Source: Streptomyces noursei ATCC 11455 (GTDB taxonomy: Bacteria; Actinomycetota; Actinomycetes; Streptomycetales; Streptomycetaceae). Taken from it: 64,000 nt of DNA. The notes under the pieces were generated by a model. The model ran no database searches. It worked only from the letters and a program-made list of their open reading frames with translations, and was not told where the DNA came from. The stretch spans positions 5,890,001-5,954,000 of the forward strand of contig NZ_CP011533.1 of the NCBI RefSeq assembly GCF_001704275.1, written 5' to 3'. A program made the translations under genes and the position numbers. This document shows positions 17,549 to 25,840 of this stretch, in pieces. How positions within the stretch are numbered: position 1 is the first letter of the stretch; every line of letters starts with the position of its first letter.

Positions 17549-17622
17549 TGCGCCGCCAGGGACTCGAACCCCGGACCCGCTGATTAAGAGTCAGCTGCTC
17601 TAACCAACTGAGCTAGCGGCGC
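17549..17622 (-). tRNA. tRNA-Lys (CTT), copy 1
   Basis: A 74-nt cloverleaf: acceptor GCGCCGC/GCGGCGC, D-arm with AGTTGGTTAGAGC, anticodon loop CTCTTAA (anticodon CTT), T-arm GGTTCGAGTCC, discriminator A. CCA is not encoded. It is identical to the copies at 24321 and 38916. A -10-like TAGAGT (complement of 17638-17643) lies upstream. Confidence 0.97.
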
Positions 17623-18237
17623 GCGCTGACGAAGAAAACTCTACACGAACTCCAGGGGTGGTCCGTACCCACCAATACGCCCCCCACGCCCACGCCCCCT
17701 GTGATCCCCGTCACCCGCGCGCCCGCCCGCCGCCCGCCCCACCCACACCTCCGCGCCCACCCTGCCGACCCCACCCGCCTCTACCGCACCACCCGCCCTT
17801 CCGACCCGGGCCGAAAGTCCCGCGACATCAGGACCTTCGCCTACAAGGCCGCCCACATCGCTCTGTGAAGATCGAATCCATGGCCGCAGTGCCGCGATTG
17901 CCCCGTCAACATGCGGTATCTCCTGCCGGTTGAGAGGGTGAGGCCAGCGTCGGGGCACGGCGGAACCGGGCCGGGCACGCGGACCCCACGACCAGTCGGC
18001 CCGGAGGTGAAGGGAAATGACACTCCCGAACACCCCGCCCGCAACACCGCACCCACCACACCCCACCCGGCCCGGCCGCCGCACCACCGGCCGCACCCAC
18101 CCGCTCCCCCGCGGATCATGGCGTCCATCACTACTCCGCCATCGCCTGCAACCCCATCCCGCAAGCCGACGTCTGCTAGGACGCGAGCCCCGACCCGGGG
18201 CCCCGGGACTCGCCCCTCCTCGGAAAGGTTGATCGTC
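17623..18237. other. Intergenic region before the SsgA-like gene
   Basis: About 615 bp with no convincing gene. The right end is the tRNA-Lys promoter. Open frames running into the SsgA-like gene are Pro/Thr/Arg-rich with no ribosome site or homology. The AT-rich patches around 17860-17935 are the best place for the SsgA-like gene promoter. Confidence 0.5.
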
Positions 18238-18657
18238 GTGGTGTCGACAGCCAAGCGCACCCTTGAGATGCAGCTCCTCCTCGGGCCGGACGACACGGTT
18301 CCGGTGGCCGGCCGGTTCAGCTACCGCAGCGACCGCCCCTACGAGGTCGAGGTCGCCTTCATCAGCCGCGGCGAGACCGTCGCCACCTGGCTGTTCGCCC
18401 GCGACCTGCTGATCGACGGACTGCGCGACGAGGTCGGGCACGGCGACGTCCGGGTCTGGCCCACCCACCGCGCCGGCGGAGCCCACCGCGTACACATCGA
18501 ACTCGCCACCGACGACAGCATCTGCGAGCTGGCGGTGCGCACCACCGAACTCACCGCCTGGCTGGAGCAGACCACCGCCATCGTCCCGCCCGGCCACGAG
18601 GGCCGCCACCTCGATATCGACGCCCACCTGGCCCGCCTGCTAGCGGGGAAGTGCTGA
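18238..18657 (+). CDS. SsgA-like sporulation/cell-division regulator (SALP)
   Basis: A 139-residue protein of the actinomycete-specific SsgA family. Hallmarks are the RSDRPYEVEVAF strand region, TWLFARDLLIDGL, GDVRVWPTHR, and the C-terminal TAWLEQTTAIVPPGHE. SALPs recruit division and peptidoglycan machinery during sporulation (SsgB with FtsZ); this is a divergent member, neither SsgA nor SsgB. GTG 18238 is 9 bases after AAAGG; GTG 18241 is also possible. The stop overlaps the next ATG (TGATG), so the unknown downstream protein is cosynthesised. Confidence 0.85.
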   Translation: MVSTAKRTLEMQLLLGPDDTVPVAGRFSYRSDRPYEVEVAFISRGETVATWLFARDLLIDGLRDEVGHGDVRVWPTHRAGGAHRVHIELATDDSICELAVRTTELTAWLEQTTAIVPPGHEGRHLDIDAHLARLLAGKC

Positions 18658-19919
18658 TGACTCCCACTCCCATGACGACCACCCCCGACGTCCGCCGCAC
18701 CATACGCGCGACCACCGCCACCGAAGCGGGCGCGCCCCCGGTCACCGGCGCCGACCCGGCCGTCCGCATCCCGGCACAGGCCGGCCCGCCCGGCACCCGC
18801 ACCGGCTGCACCACCCCCACCGACACCACCCCCACCGACACCACCCCTGCCGACGGCGACACCACCGGCGCCCCGGCCCCGCACGACCCCTGCGCACACG
18901 GCTTCCTCCCCGAGCGGCCCCCCGTACGCTCCATGATCGGCACCTGGACCCGACTGGACGCCCTGGCCCGCGACGCCGCCGTCGCAACCGACCGCGCGAC
19001 CGCCGTCGACATCGTCGACCGCGCCGACCGCGCCGACGAGTTGACCGCCCTGCGACAGCGCGTCTCCCGCCTCTCGCCGCGCAACGCCGAGGCCGCCGCG
19101 ATGCGCGTCGCGGTCATCGCCGTGTCCTGTGGCTGGGGCGCCCTCGACCCGCAGGCACCGGCCGCCCGCGAGGTCGCCAACGAGGCGTTCCTGGAACTCT
19201 GGGCCGCCATCGCCCACCGCATCGACCACGACCAGTTCGTCGCCCTGCCCACCCTCGCGCTCCACAACTGGGCCCCGGAACGCAAACCGCGCCGCCACAT
19301 CCCCATCGACCAGCTGGCCCGCACCGAACAACTCGTCCCGATCGTGCGCTGGGCCCCGGAAGGCCAACCGCTCAGCCGCCTGGACCGGCTGATGCTCGCC
19401 GCGACCCGCCTGGAGGCACACGGCATCTGGCTCTTCCGCCTCGCCGACACCCTGGCCGGCCGCGCCCCCGACGACTCCTCCACACCGACGGCACTGCGCC
19501 GCCTGGTCCGCATCCAGCACGCCCTGCGCGCCCAACTCCACTCCGAGGCAGCGGAGTTGGCGGCGGCCCCGGCCACCGACCAGCAGCGCGCGGTGCTCGC
19601 CGCGCTCGCCGAACAGGGCGCCCTGGAACCCCCTGTCCTCCAGGCCGCCGACGCCGTCCTGGGCATCGGCGGACGCCGCCCCGGCGAAGGCCGACGCCAA
19701 CACCTGCGCCGCCACCTGCCGGCCCAGCACCGCGCCTGGCTCAGCGCCATGGACCGGCACTGCGCACCCGTCCGCACCCTCGCCCACCGCGGCGGCCCCG
19801 ACGCCGCCGTCTACCGCGAGGCCCAGGAATCCCTCATCGCGCTGCGCCGCACCTACACCGCCCTCGTCCAAACCGCCGCCGCCCCCACACCGGACGGCCC
19901 CCTCCCCGAGGCGGCCTAG
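18657..19919 (+). CDS. Conserved helical protein of unknown function, coupled to SALP
   Basis: A 420-residue soluble protein. Residues 1-95 are disordered (Thr/Pro-rich, with a TPTDTTPTDTT repeat), and the rest is predicted almost entirely helical and rich in Ala, Arg and Leu, without transmembrane segments. Distinct stretches include VIAVSCGWGAL, ALHNWAPERKPRRHIP and YREAQESLIALRRTYTAL. I recognise no domain. Its ATG overlaps the SALP stop by one base, so it probably works in the same process. Confidence 0.65.
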   Translation: MTPTPMTTTPDVRRTIRATTATEAGAPPVTGADPAVRIPAQAGPPGTRTGCTTPTDTTPTDTTPADGDTTGAPAPHDPCAHGFLPERPPVRSMIGTWTRLDALARDAAVATDRATAVDIVDRADRADELTALRQRVSRLSPRNAEAAAMRVAVIAVSCGWGALDPQAPAAREVANEAFLELWAAIAHRIDHDQFVALPTLALHNWAPERKPRRHIPIDQLARTEQLVPIVRWAPEGQPLSRLDRLMLAATRLEAHGIWLFRLADTLAGRAPDDSSTPTALRRLVRIQHALRAQLHSEAAELAAAPATDQQRAVLAALAEQGALEPPVLQAADAVLGIGGRRPGEGRRQHLRRHLPAQHRAWLSAMDRHCAPVRTLAHRGGPDAAVYREAQESLIALRRTYTALVQTAAAPTPDGPLPEAA

Positions 19920-19999
19920 GCCCCGCCCGACGGGCCGGGGCCGGCCGGTCCCCTGGCCCCACCACCGCAACACCCGGCGCCCCCGCGACCTCGACGCCA

Positions 20000-20160
20000 C
20001 CCGACGTTCCTGTGCCGCCCGGTGTTCCTGCGCCTTCTGGTGTTCCTGTGCTGCGCGGTGCTCGCGTGGTGCCCGGCGTTCCTGCGGTTCTTGGGACTCG
20101 CGGTGCCTGGTGCGCGGTGACCGGTGCCTGGTGTCCGATATTCGGTGCGCGGCGGGGAGT
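20000..20160. repeat. Degenerate short tandem repeats, intergenic
   Basis: A stretch of imperfect GGTGTTCCTG/GGTGCCTGG-like units (8-13 bases) repeated about ten times between the unknown helical gene and the convergent DinB gene. No coding sense. Confidence 0.55.
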
Positions 20161-20199
20161 GGTGCCGCCCCGCCGCCCCGGTGAGTGCCGGCGCCGACC

Positions 20200-20727
20200 T
20201 CAGGCGCCCGTGGCGCCGTCGATGCCTTCCCGGATCAGATCCGCATGCCCGTTGTGACGCGCGTACTCCTCGATCAGATGGACCAGGATCCAGCGCAGCG
20301 ACACCCCCTGGTCGCCGAGGTACCCGGCCTCCTGCTCCGAGAGCGCACCCGAGTCCTCCAGCGACGCATCGGCGATCAGCTCCTTGCCCCGGGCGACCTC
20401 CGCACGCCAGAGGTCCAGGGCCGCATCGATCCCCCGGTCCGGGGAGAGCGCGAAGCCGTCACCCGAACCTTCCCCGTACACCAGCGGCACGTCCTCGCCC
20501 GCGAACACCCGCTGGAACCAATGGCGTTCGACCTCCGCCAGGTGCTGAACCAGCCCCAACAACGTCATCGACGACGATGCCACGGAGGCCAGTCGCAGCT
20601 GACGGTCGTCGAGGCCCGCACACTTCAGTTCCAGCGTCGCGCGATGGAAGTCCAGCCAGCTCTTCAGGTTCTCGCGCTCCCCGGCATGCGGGGGCGGAAT
20701 CGGGCGGCCATCAGGTGTTGTCTGCAT
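20200..20727 (-). CDS. DinB family protein (DUF664)
   Basis: A 175-residue four-helix-bundle protein. Metal-ligand histidines are visible in [15 protein letters not shown] and in the C-terminal [20 protein letters not shown], the DinB/YfiT arrangement. Many actinobacterial members are mycothiol-dependent enzymes of detoxification, but substrates are mostly unknown. ATG 20727 was chosen because homology begins about 20 residues later; the longer frame adds an unlikely leader. Confidence 0.85.
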   Translation of the reverse strand: MQTTPDGRPIPPPHAGERENLKSWLDFHRATLELKCAGLDDRQLRLASVASSSMTLLGLVQHLAEVERHWFQRVFAGEDVPLVYGEGSGDGFALSPDRGIDAALDLWRAEVARGKELIADASLEDSGALSEQEAGYLGDQGVSLRWILVHLIEEYARHNGHADLIREGIDGATGA

Positions 20728-20812
20728 GCCCGTCACTCTCACACAGACCACTGACAACCCCCGCCCATCCGACCGGGGCACGACCACGACGGAGGCGCGG
20801 ACGCGATCGATT

Positions 20813-20828
20813 CATGGTCTAGACATGC
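20813..20828. promoter_or_regulatory. DasR-type (dre-like) site 1 upstream of LPMO
   Basis: GGTCTAGACA (20816-20825) sits in the perfect palindrome CATGTCTAGACCATG read on the minus strand. It matches the dre core GGTCTAGACC at 9 of 10 bases, but the outer positions fit poorly. Confidence 0.5.
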
Positions 20829-20852
20829 TCAATTCGCCTCACTAGTCTGCCG

Positions 20853-20868
20853 GTTGGTCTGGACCACA
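20853..20868. promoter_or_regulatory. DasR-type (dre-like) site 2 upstream of LPMO
   Basis: GTTGGTCTGGACCACA matches the dre consensus A(C/G)TGGTCTAGACCA(C/G)T at about 13 of 16 positions, with an intact GGTCT/GACCA frame. It is the stronger of two sites spaced 40 bp apart, close to four helical turns. Confidence 0.65.
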
Positions 20869-21122
20869 CGGCGCCAGCCTTCACTCGACCCCCAGCGCTC
20901 CCGCTATCCCCTCCGCTCTTCCCCCCACCCCACCCCACCCCACGCCCGCCGCCCTGGGCACCTCAACCCCCGCGCCCTTCTCCCTGTCTCTCCTCGCTTT
21001 TCCCTGCCCCCGCCCCCTGCCCCCGCCCCCTGCCCCGCCCCCACCCACCCGACGGCTCCCTCCCTCCCTCTCCGTCGTCCTCTCCGGGCGTTCCCTTCCC
21101 CCACGTACTTCAGGAGCGAAGC

Positions 21123-21716
21123 ATGCGTAAGAAGCTCAGTGCTGCCGTGATCGGCCTCGGTATCGTCGGGGCCTCCTTTCTCGCGACGGGCAGTGCCTCC
21201 AGTCATGGCTACAGCGATGCGCCCCCGAGCCGGCAGGCGCTCTGCGCCAACGGCACCGTCAAGGACTGTGGCGCCATCCAGTACGAGCCGCAGAGTGTCG
21301 AGGCGCCCAAGGGGTTCCCGGCCGCCGGCCCGGCTGACGGGAAGATATGTTCCGGTGGGCACGACAACTTCGCCCAGCTGGACGACCCGCGCGGCGGTGC
21401 GTGGCCCGCGACCAAGCTCTCGCCGGGGCAGGGCTACACCTTCACCTGGCGCCTAACAGCCCGCCACGCGACCACGGACTTCGAGTACTTCATCACCAAG
21501 GACGGTTACGACCCCACCAAGCCGCTCACCCGCGCCGACCTCGAACCCGAGCCGTTCATGACGGTGCCGATGCGTGGTGCGCGGCCGGGGGAGACGGTGC
21601 AGCACCAGGGCACCGTCCCCACCCTCAAGTCCGGGCGCCACATCATCCTGGGCGTATGGAACATCGCCGACACGGGCAATGCGTTCTACGCCTGCTCGGA
21701 CGTCGATCTCTCCTGA
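21123..21716 (+). CDS. AA10 lytic polysaccharide monooxygenase (chitin-active type)
   Basis: A 197-residue secreted copper enzyme. Signal-peptide cleavage after SASS exposes His28 (HGYSDAPPSRQALC), the first histidine-brace ligand; His115 in LTARHATTDFEYF is the second, and the C-terminal NAFYACSDVDLS supplies the axial aromatic. Four Cys can form the usual two disulfides. There is no carbohydrate-binding module, so it is a single-domain chitin-type LPMO. AGGAG precedes ATG by 6 bases. The two dre-like sites upstream suggest control by GlcNAc through DasR. Confidence 0.93.
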   Translation: MRKKLSAAVIGLGIVGASFLATGSASSHGYSDAPPSRQALCANGTVKDCGAIQYEPQSVEAPKGFPAAGPADGKICSGGHDNFAQLDDPRGGAWPATKLSPGQGYTFTWRLTARHATTDFEYFITKDGYDPTKPLTRADLEPEPFMTVPMRGARPGETVQHQGTVPTLKSGRHIILGVWNIADTGNAFYACSDVDLS

Positions 21717-21730
21717 GCGATGCCTTCATG

Positions 21731-21761
21731 GGGCCTCCCTGTCCTTCCTTCGGGGAGGCCC
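21731..21761 (+). terminator. LPMO terminator
   Basis: Perfect 9-bp arms GGGCCTCCC/GGGAGGCCC (21731-21739, 21753-21761), 14 bases after the stop. Confidence 0.75.
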
Positions 21762-21838
21762 TCGCCGCCCCGAGATCGTGTGCGGTTGTTCTGTGACTGC
21801 TCCGTGGCCGCTCCGGGATTCCGTCCCGCCGGTTCAGT

Positions 21839-21940
21839 GCCGTCGGCCTGGTCTCCCGTCCGCCTGGTGTTCCGTCGGCCTAGTCCCGTCGGCCTGGTCC
21901 CGTCGTTTGGTCTCGTCGTTTGGTCTCGTCGGTTCGGCGC
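21839..21940. repeat. 13-15 bp minisatellite
   Basis: About six to seven tandem units of CCGTCGGCCTGGTC, changing into CGTCGTTTGGTCT in the last copies. Non-coding; unit drift suggests slippage followed by point changes. Confidence 0.75.
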
Positions 21941-22109
21941 CGTGTAAGAACCGTACGGGCGGGGGAAGTTCGGGGGCGTCACACCACGGGTTGGTCCTGG
22001 GTGGGGGCGGAGGCAGGCCCGGGGGTTGAGGGGGCTGTGGGGGAGTTCTCCGGTTTGATCGCGTCCTCTCGGGTCGTACCGGCGTGCGGCCCGCCCACGC
22101 CCTCCACAT

Positions 22110-22124
22110 CTGACGTTGCGTCAG
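22110..22124. promoter_or_regulatory. Palindrome over the acyl-CoA synthetase promoter
   Basis: CTGACGTTGCGTCAG is a perfect dyad (6-bp arms, TTG centre). It sits immediately before a -10-like TTAGGC, 16 bases ahead of ATG 22140. TetR-type repressors of fatty-acid genes often use such sites; no regulator gene is adjacent. Confidence 0.6.
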
Positions 22125-22139
22125 TTAGGCTCCGCCGTC

Positions 22140-24092
22140 ATGGTGGCCGACAGCTCCCGCAGCGACAGTCCGCTCGCCCGCGACGCCCGCGATTGCCGTC
22201 CGCCCGGCCGTGACACGGCCGGCAGCTCCGCCGAGGCCCGCCTCGGCGGCCCCGTCACCACGCCCGACCGACCCGTCGAGGCCGCCCCCGACCGCCCCGG
22301 CGCCCGCACCATCGCCGAGCTGGTCCAGGCGCAGTGGGGCGACCACCGCATCGCCCTCAAGTACCAGGACTCGGCGCTCACCCATCACCAGGTCGCCGGC
22401 GCCGCCGCCGCGCGGGCCGCACTGCTGGGGGACGTACTGCCGCGCGGCGCGGAGCCGCACATCGGGGTGCTGCTCGACAACGTCCCCGAATTCCCGCTGT
22501 GGCTGGGCGCGGCGGCGCTCGCCGGAGCCGCCGTCGCCGGCATCAACCCCACCCGCCGCGGCCCGGAGCTGGTCCGCGACATCGCCCACACCGACTGCGC
22601 GCTGCTGATCACCGAACGGGCCCACCTGCCGCTGCTCGCCGGACTCGACCTGCCGCTGCCGCCCGAGCGCATCCTGCTCACCGACGACGACCCCGACGAT
22701 CCGGCCTACCGGGAATTGCTCGCCCCGTACGAGGGCGCGCGGCCACAGGACGTCCTCGGGTCCGCGCTCCGTGCCACCGGGCACGGCCGGGCCGGCCGGC
22801 CGGACCCTGCCACCCGTATGCTCCTCTACTTCACCTCCGGCTCCACCGGGGCGCCGAAGGCCGCGCTGTGCACCCAGGGCAGGCTCGCCGCCGCCGGCCA
22901 CTCCCTGGTCGCCTACTTCGGGGTGCGCAGGGAGGACGTCCACTATCTGTGCATGCCGATGTTCCACGGCAACGCGGTGATCGCCGGCTGGTCCCCGGCA
23001 CTCGCCGGCGGCGCGGCCGTCGCCCTGCGCCGCCGCTTCTCCGCCTCCGCCTTCCTCCCCGACGTACGCCGCTACGGGGCCACGTACTTCACCTACGTCG
23101 GCCGGGCCGTGCAGTACCTCCTCGCCACCCCGCCCGCCCCCGACGACCGCGACCACCCGCTGCGCACCGGGTTCGGGACGGAGGCGGGGGCCGTGGACGT
23201 CGCCCGCTTCGCCGACCGGTTCGGCGTCCGCCTGATCGAGGGGTACGGCTCCTCCGAAGGCGGCGCGTCCCTGCAACGCACCCCGGACACCCCGGCCGGC
23301 GCCGTCGGCCGCCCCGCCCCCGGGGACGACCTCGCCGTCGTCGACCCGGAGACCGGCGACGAACTGCCGCGCGCCCACCTGGACCCGGCCGGCCGGCTGC
23401 TCAACGGTGCGCAGGCCATAGGGGAGTTGGTCAACCGGGGGCGCAGCGCCTTCGAGGGCTACTGGCGCAACCCGGAGGCCACCGCCGCCCGCACCCGGGG
23501 CCGGTCCGGGGGCGGCGTCGGCGCGGGCTGGTACTGGACCGGTGACCTGTTCTTCCGGGACGCCGAGGGGTTCTTCCACTTCGCGGGGCGGGCGGACGAC
23601 CGGCTGCGGGTGGACAGCGAGAACCTGGCCGCCGCGGTGATCGAGAACATCCTCGCCCGTTACGCCCCGGCCACCGGAGCCGCCGTCTACGCCGTGCCCG
23701 ACCCGGTCGCCGGTGATCAGGTCATGGCGGCGCTCGCGCTGCCCGACGGCACGGCCTTCGACCCGGACGACTTCGCGGCCTTCCTCGCCGCCCAGCCCGA
23801 CCTCGGTACGAAGATGGCGCCCCGGTTCGTGCGGGCCGTCGCCGCGCTGCCGGTCACCGCGACCAACAAGATCCATCGGGTCGCGCTCCGGCGGGCCGGT
23901 TTCCACTGCCCGGACCCGGTCTGGTGGCGGCCGATCGAGCCCCCGACGCGCCTTCGCGCGCGAGCCGCGGGCGGCCGCGTCGAACGGCCGGGCTCCGGAC
24001 CGTTGCGCTACCGCCGTTTCACGGACGAGGACCGTGCCGCCCTCCTGTCGCAGTACCGCGACCACGGCCGGGAGCATCTTCTGGAGCGTTGA
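22140..24092 (+). CDS. Acyl-CoA synthetase (AMP-binding, FATP-like)
   Basis: A 650-residue adenylate-forming enzyme. The P-loop-like motif LLYFTSGSTGAPKAA, the motif VRLIEGYGSSEGG, the hinge WYWTGDLFFRDAEGFFHFAGRADD, and C-terminal TATNKIHRVALR (catalytic Lys) are present. NPTRRGPELVRDIAHTDC and the overall layout resemble long-chain or bile-acid-type CoA ligases. A palindrome and -10 lie directly upstream with no ribosome site, suggesting a leaderless transcript from ATG 22140. It is followed at once by a CCACCG hexamer repeat. Confidence 0.88.
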   Translation: MVADSSRSDSPLARDARDCRPPGRDTAGSSAEARLGGPVTTPDRPVEAAPDRPGARTIAELVQAQWGDHRIALKYQDSALTHHQVAGAAAARAALLGDVLPRGAEPHIGVLLDNVPEFPLWLGAAALAGAAVAGINPTRRGPELVRDIAHTDCALLITERAHLPLLAGLDLPLPPERILLTDDDPDDPAYRELLAPYEGARPQDVLGSALRATGHGRAGRPDPATRMLLYFTSGSTGAPKAALCTQGRLAAAGHSLVAYFGVRREDVHYLCMPMFHGNAVIAGWSPALAGGAAVALRRRFSASAFLPDVRRYGATYFTYVGRAVQYLLATPPAPDDRDHPLRTGFGTEAGAVDVARFADRFGVRLIEGYGSSEGGASLQRTPDTPAGAVGRPAPGDDLAVVDPETGDELPRAHLDPAGRLLNGAQAIGELVNRGRSAFEGYWRNPEATAARTRGRSGGGVGAGWYWTGDLFFRDAEGFFHFAGRADDRLRVDSENLAAAVIENILARYAPATGAAVYAVPDPVAGDQVMAALALPDGTAFDPDDFAAFLAAQPDLGTKMAPRFVRAVAALPVTATNKIHRVALRRAGFHCPDPVWWRPIEPPTRLRARAAGGRVERPGSGPLRYRRFTDEDRAALLSQYRDHGREHLLER

Positions 24093-24134
24093 CCACCGCC
24101 ACCGCCACCGCCACCGCCACCGCCACCGCCACCG
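24093..24134. repeat. (CCACCG)7 microsatellite directly after a stop codon
   Basis: Seven perfect hexamer copies start at the base after the acyl-CoA synthetase TGA. Loss of the stop would append Pro-Pro repeats. The following 135 bp (to 24270) holds no gene; a short GGATGG/GTGGA-rich patch lies there. Confidence 0.9.
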
Positions 24135-24271
24135 TCATCCATGACGCCTCCGACATCGGCACACCGAAGGATGGGCGTGGATGGAAGCGGATAAATATGG
24201 ATAGACGTGGACGCACGCGGATGGATTACGTCACACGGCAATCAGGGCACGCGCCACCACGGCATGCGAAA

Positions 24272-24299
24272 GGGGCTTCTCGGTGAACCGAGAAGCCCC
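24272..24299 (-). terminator. tRNA-Lys 2 terminator
   Basis: Arms 24272-24283 and 24288-24299 pair perfectly around a TGAA loop, 21 bases beyond the tRNA 3' end. Confidence 0.8.
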
Positions 24300-24320
24300 A
24301 GGTCAGCGACCTATTCGCTG

Positions 24321-24394
24321 TGCGCCGCCAGGGACTCGAACCCCGGACCCGCTGATTAAGAGTCAGCTGCTCTAACCAACTGAGCTAGCGGCGC
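24321..24394 (-). tRNA. tRNA-Lys (CTT), copy 2
   Basis: Identical over 74 nt to the copies at 17549 and 38916; anticodon CTT. A -10-like TAGTAT is visible on the minus strand (complement of 24410-24415), about 16 bases before the 5' end. Confidence 0.97.
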
Positions 24395-24511
24395 CTGCTG
24401 ACGAAAGAAATACTACCTGGTCGAGAGGGGTGCTCATGACCACCCTGGCGATCGGGCCCGGAGAGGCCCTGCGCCGGAGCGCGCCGGGGTGCTCACCGCC
24501 GGCCCCGGTGC

Positions 24512-25270
24512 TCAGATCGCCAGTGACAGCAGGACCGGCGCGGCCCTGCGGTTGAGGGTGTCGGCGGCCTGCCGCAGGCGGTGGGCGTTCTCCAGCGGCA
24601 TCGACAGCGCCAGACAGCCGACCGTCTTGCCGGCGGTGATCGGCACCGCGGCGCAGACCGTGCCGACCGCGTACTCCTGGAGGTCCAGGACGGGGACGGT
24701 CGGTGGCTGGCTGTCGAGCTTGTGGAAGAGCACCTTCTCGTTGGTGATCGTCCGGGAGGTGAGCCGGGCGGTCTTGTGGCGTGAGAGGTGGTCCATCCGC
24801 CCGTCGTGGTCGAGTTGGGCCAGCAGGCACTTGCCGACCGCGCTGGCGTGTGCCGTGCGGCGGAATTCGGCCCACTCGTTGACCTTGGGGGCCAGCGGGC
24901 CGTCGGCGTAGTGGAGGATCTTCACCTCGCCGTCGATGTACCGGCTGATGTAGACCGCCGCTCCGACCGAATCGCGCAGCTGGTCCAGCGTGCGCTGGAG
25001 CTTGTCGCGCAGGGCGCGGCTGCGGTCGGAGCCCGAGCCCAGCAGGAGAAGCGACTCGCCGACGACATACGCGCCGTCGGCGAGCTGTTGGGCGTAGCCT
25101 TCGCGGCGCAGCATCGACAACAGCTGTGTGAGGTGGGCTGCCGGCAGGCCGGTCTCGCGAGCGATCTGCGCGTCGGCCACGCCATCGGCGTGCCGCGAGA
25201 TCGTTTCGAGTACGCGTAGGGCGTGCTGCACCGAATGGAACGGCGCGGTCGGCTCGGGCTTCAGCGCCAC
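24512..25270 (-). CDS. IclR family transcriptional regulator
   Basis: A 252-residue regulator. The N-terminal winged helix (about 10-75) contains LETISRHADGVADAQIARETGLPAAHLTQLLSMLRREGY, split here only by reading. The effector domain has the family's RRTAHASAVGKCLLAQL, the EYAVGTVCAAVPI ligand region and VGCLALSMPLE. The start codon is GTG with AGGGGGA upstream. It lies 570 bp upstream of the Ehu-type genes' 3' end on the same strand, and is the only regulator near that island, so it is its likely controller. Confidence 0.87.
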   Translation of the reverse strand: MALKPEPTAPFHSVQHALRVLETISRHADGVADAQIARETGLPAAHLTQLLSMLRREGYAQQLADGAYVVGESLLLLGSGSDRSRALRDKLQRTLDQLRDSVGAAVYISRYIDGEVKILHYADGPLAPKVNEWAEFRRTAHASAVGKCLLAQLDHDGRMDHLSRHKTARLTSRTITNEKVLFHKLDSQPPTVPVLDLQEYAVGTVCAAVPITAGKTVGCLALSMPLENAHRLRQAADTLNRRAAPVLLSLAI

Positions 25271-25840
25271 GGTGTCCCCCTAAGAGGTTGGTACCGCTTG
25301 CGTCGTGACCGTTGTCGGCGGGCGCGACCACGTGGAACGCGGTTCGCTTCCGGACAACGGGCTCGTACCACGATAGCGGTCAACGGGCGCCGATGGAGGG
25401 GGTCTTGACCGAAAACCGGATTGGTTCACGCGTCTGTGCAGGCGCCCTGCACTCTGGCATATGCCCAGGTCATGAGCGGAGCGTGGGATGCCCCGCGGAC
25501 CGGCGACAACGGCTGACCGGAGCCGACCGGCCGGTCCGCTGACGATCGGGGTTGACGGCCGGCGGTGACGTGCGGAGTTGACGGAGTGTCGGGTTTTCGC
25601 CTGAGGCTCGCACGCCCCGCCCTTCCGCCTGATGTACGTCTTTCCGTCTGATGTTCATACACCTCATCCGTCACCTGCAGCGCAGTGGTCACGGATGTCT
25701 CAAAAATGCGCGGTGCGCGGTCCCGGCACCCGTCCACCGGGCCGACGGGACGCGGGCGGGGCGTGCAAAGACGCGCACCACGTGCCGCACCTCCGCACGC
25801 CCCCGGGCGGCGCCCACCGGGGCACCGCCGCCGGCGCCGT
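25271..25840. other. Intergenic region, ehuA 3' end to IclR gene
   Basis: About 570 bp with no convincing gene. An inverted repeat CCGTTGTC/GACAACGG (25309-25316, 25353-25360) lies in the IclR promoter region. Near 25623-25656 a 15-base unit (TTCCGCCTGATGTAC-like) is directly repeated 19 bases apart with two changes. Confidence 0.5.

Larger units (their letters stand above)
20728..21122. other. Promoter region and C/T-rich leader of the LPMO gene
   Basis: About 395 bp with no gene. It holds two DasR-type palindromes (20813-20868). From about 20900 to 21100 the sense strand is almost pure pyrimidine, with CCCCACCCCA and CCCCCTGCCCC repeats, so the leader would be unstructured. A ribosome site AGGAG lies at 21112-21116. 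Confidence 0.7.
21717..22139. other. Intergenic region, LPMO to acyl-CoA synthetase
   Basis: About 420 bp without a gene. It holds the LPMO terminator, a minisatellite (21839-21940), a GC-rich stretch, and the palindromic promoter of the next gene. Confidence 0.6.

Noticed and set aside
18657..19919. Assignment of the SALP-coupled protein to a dioxygenase-like helical family
   Set aside because: A faint impression only; no heme or metal ligands could be aligned.
24093..24134. CRISPR-like array
   Set aside because: A 6-bp perfect microsatellite without spacers.
24512..25270. IclR gene as SsgR, the activator of ssgA
   Set aside because: SsgR genes abut ssgA; this one is 6 kb from the SsgA-like gene and linked to the Ehu-type importer.
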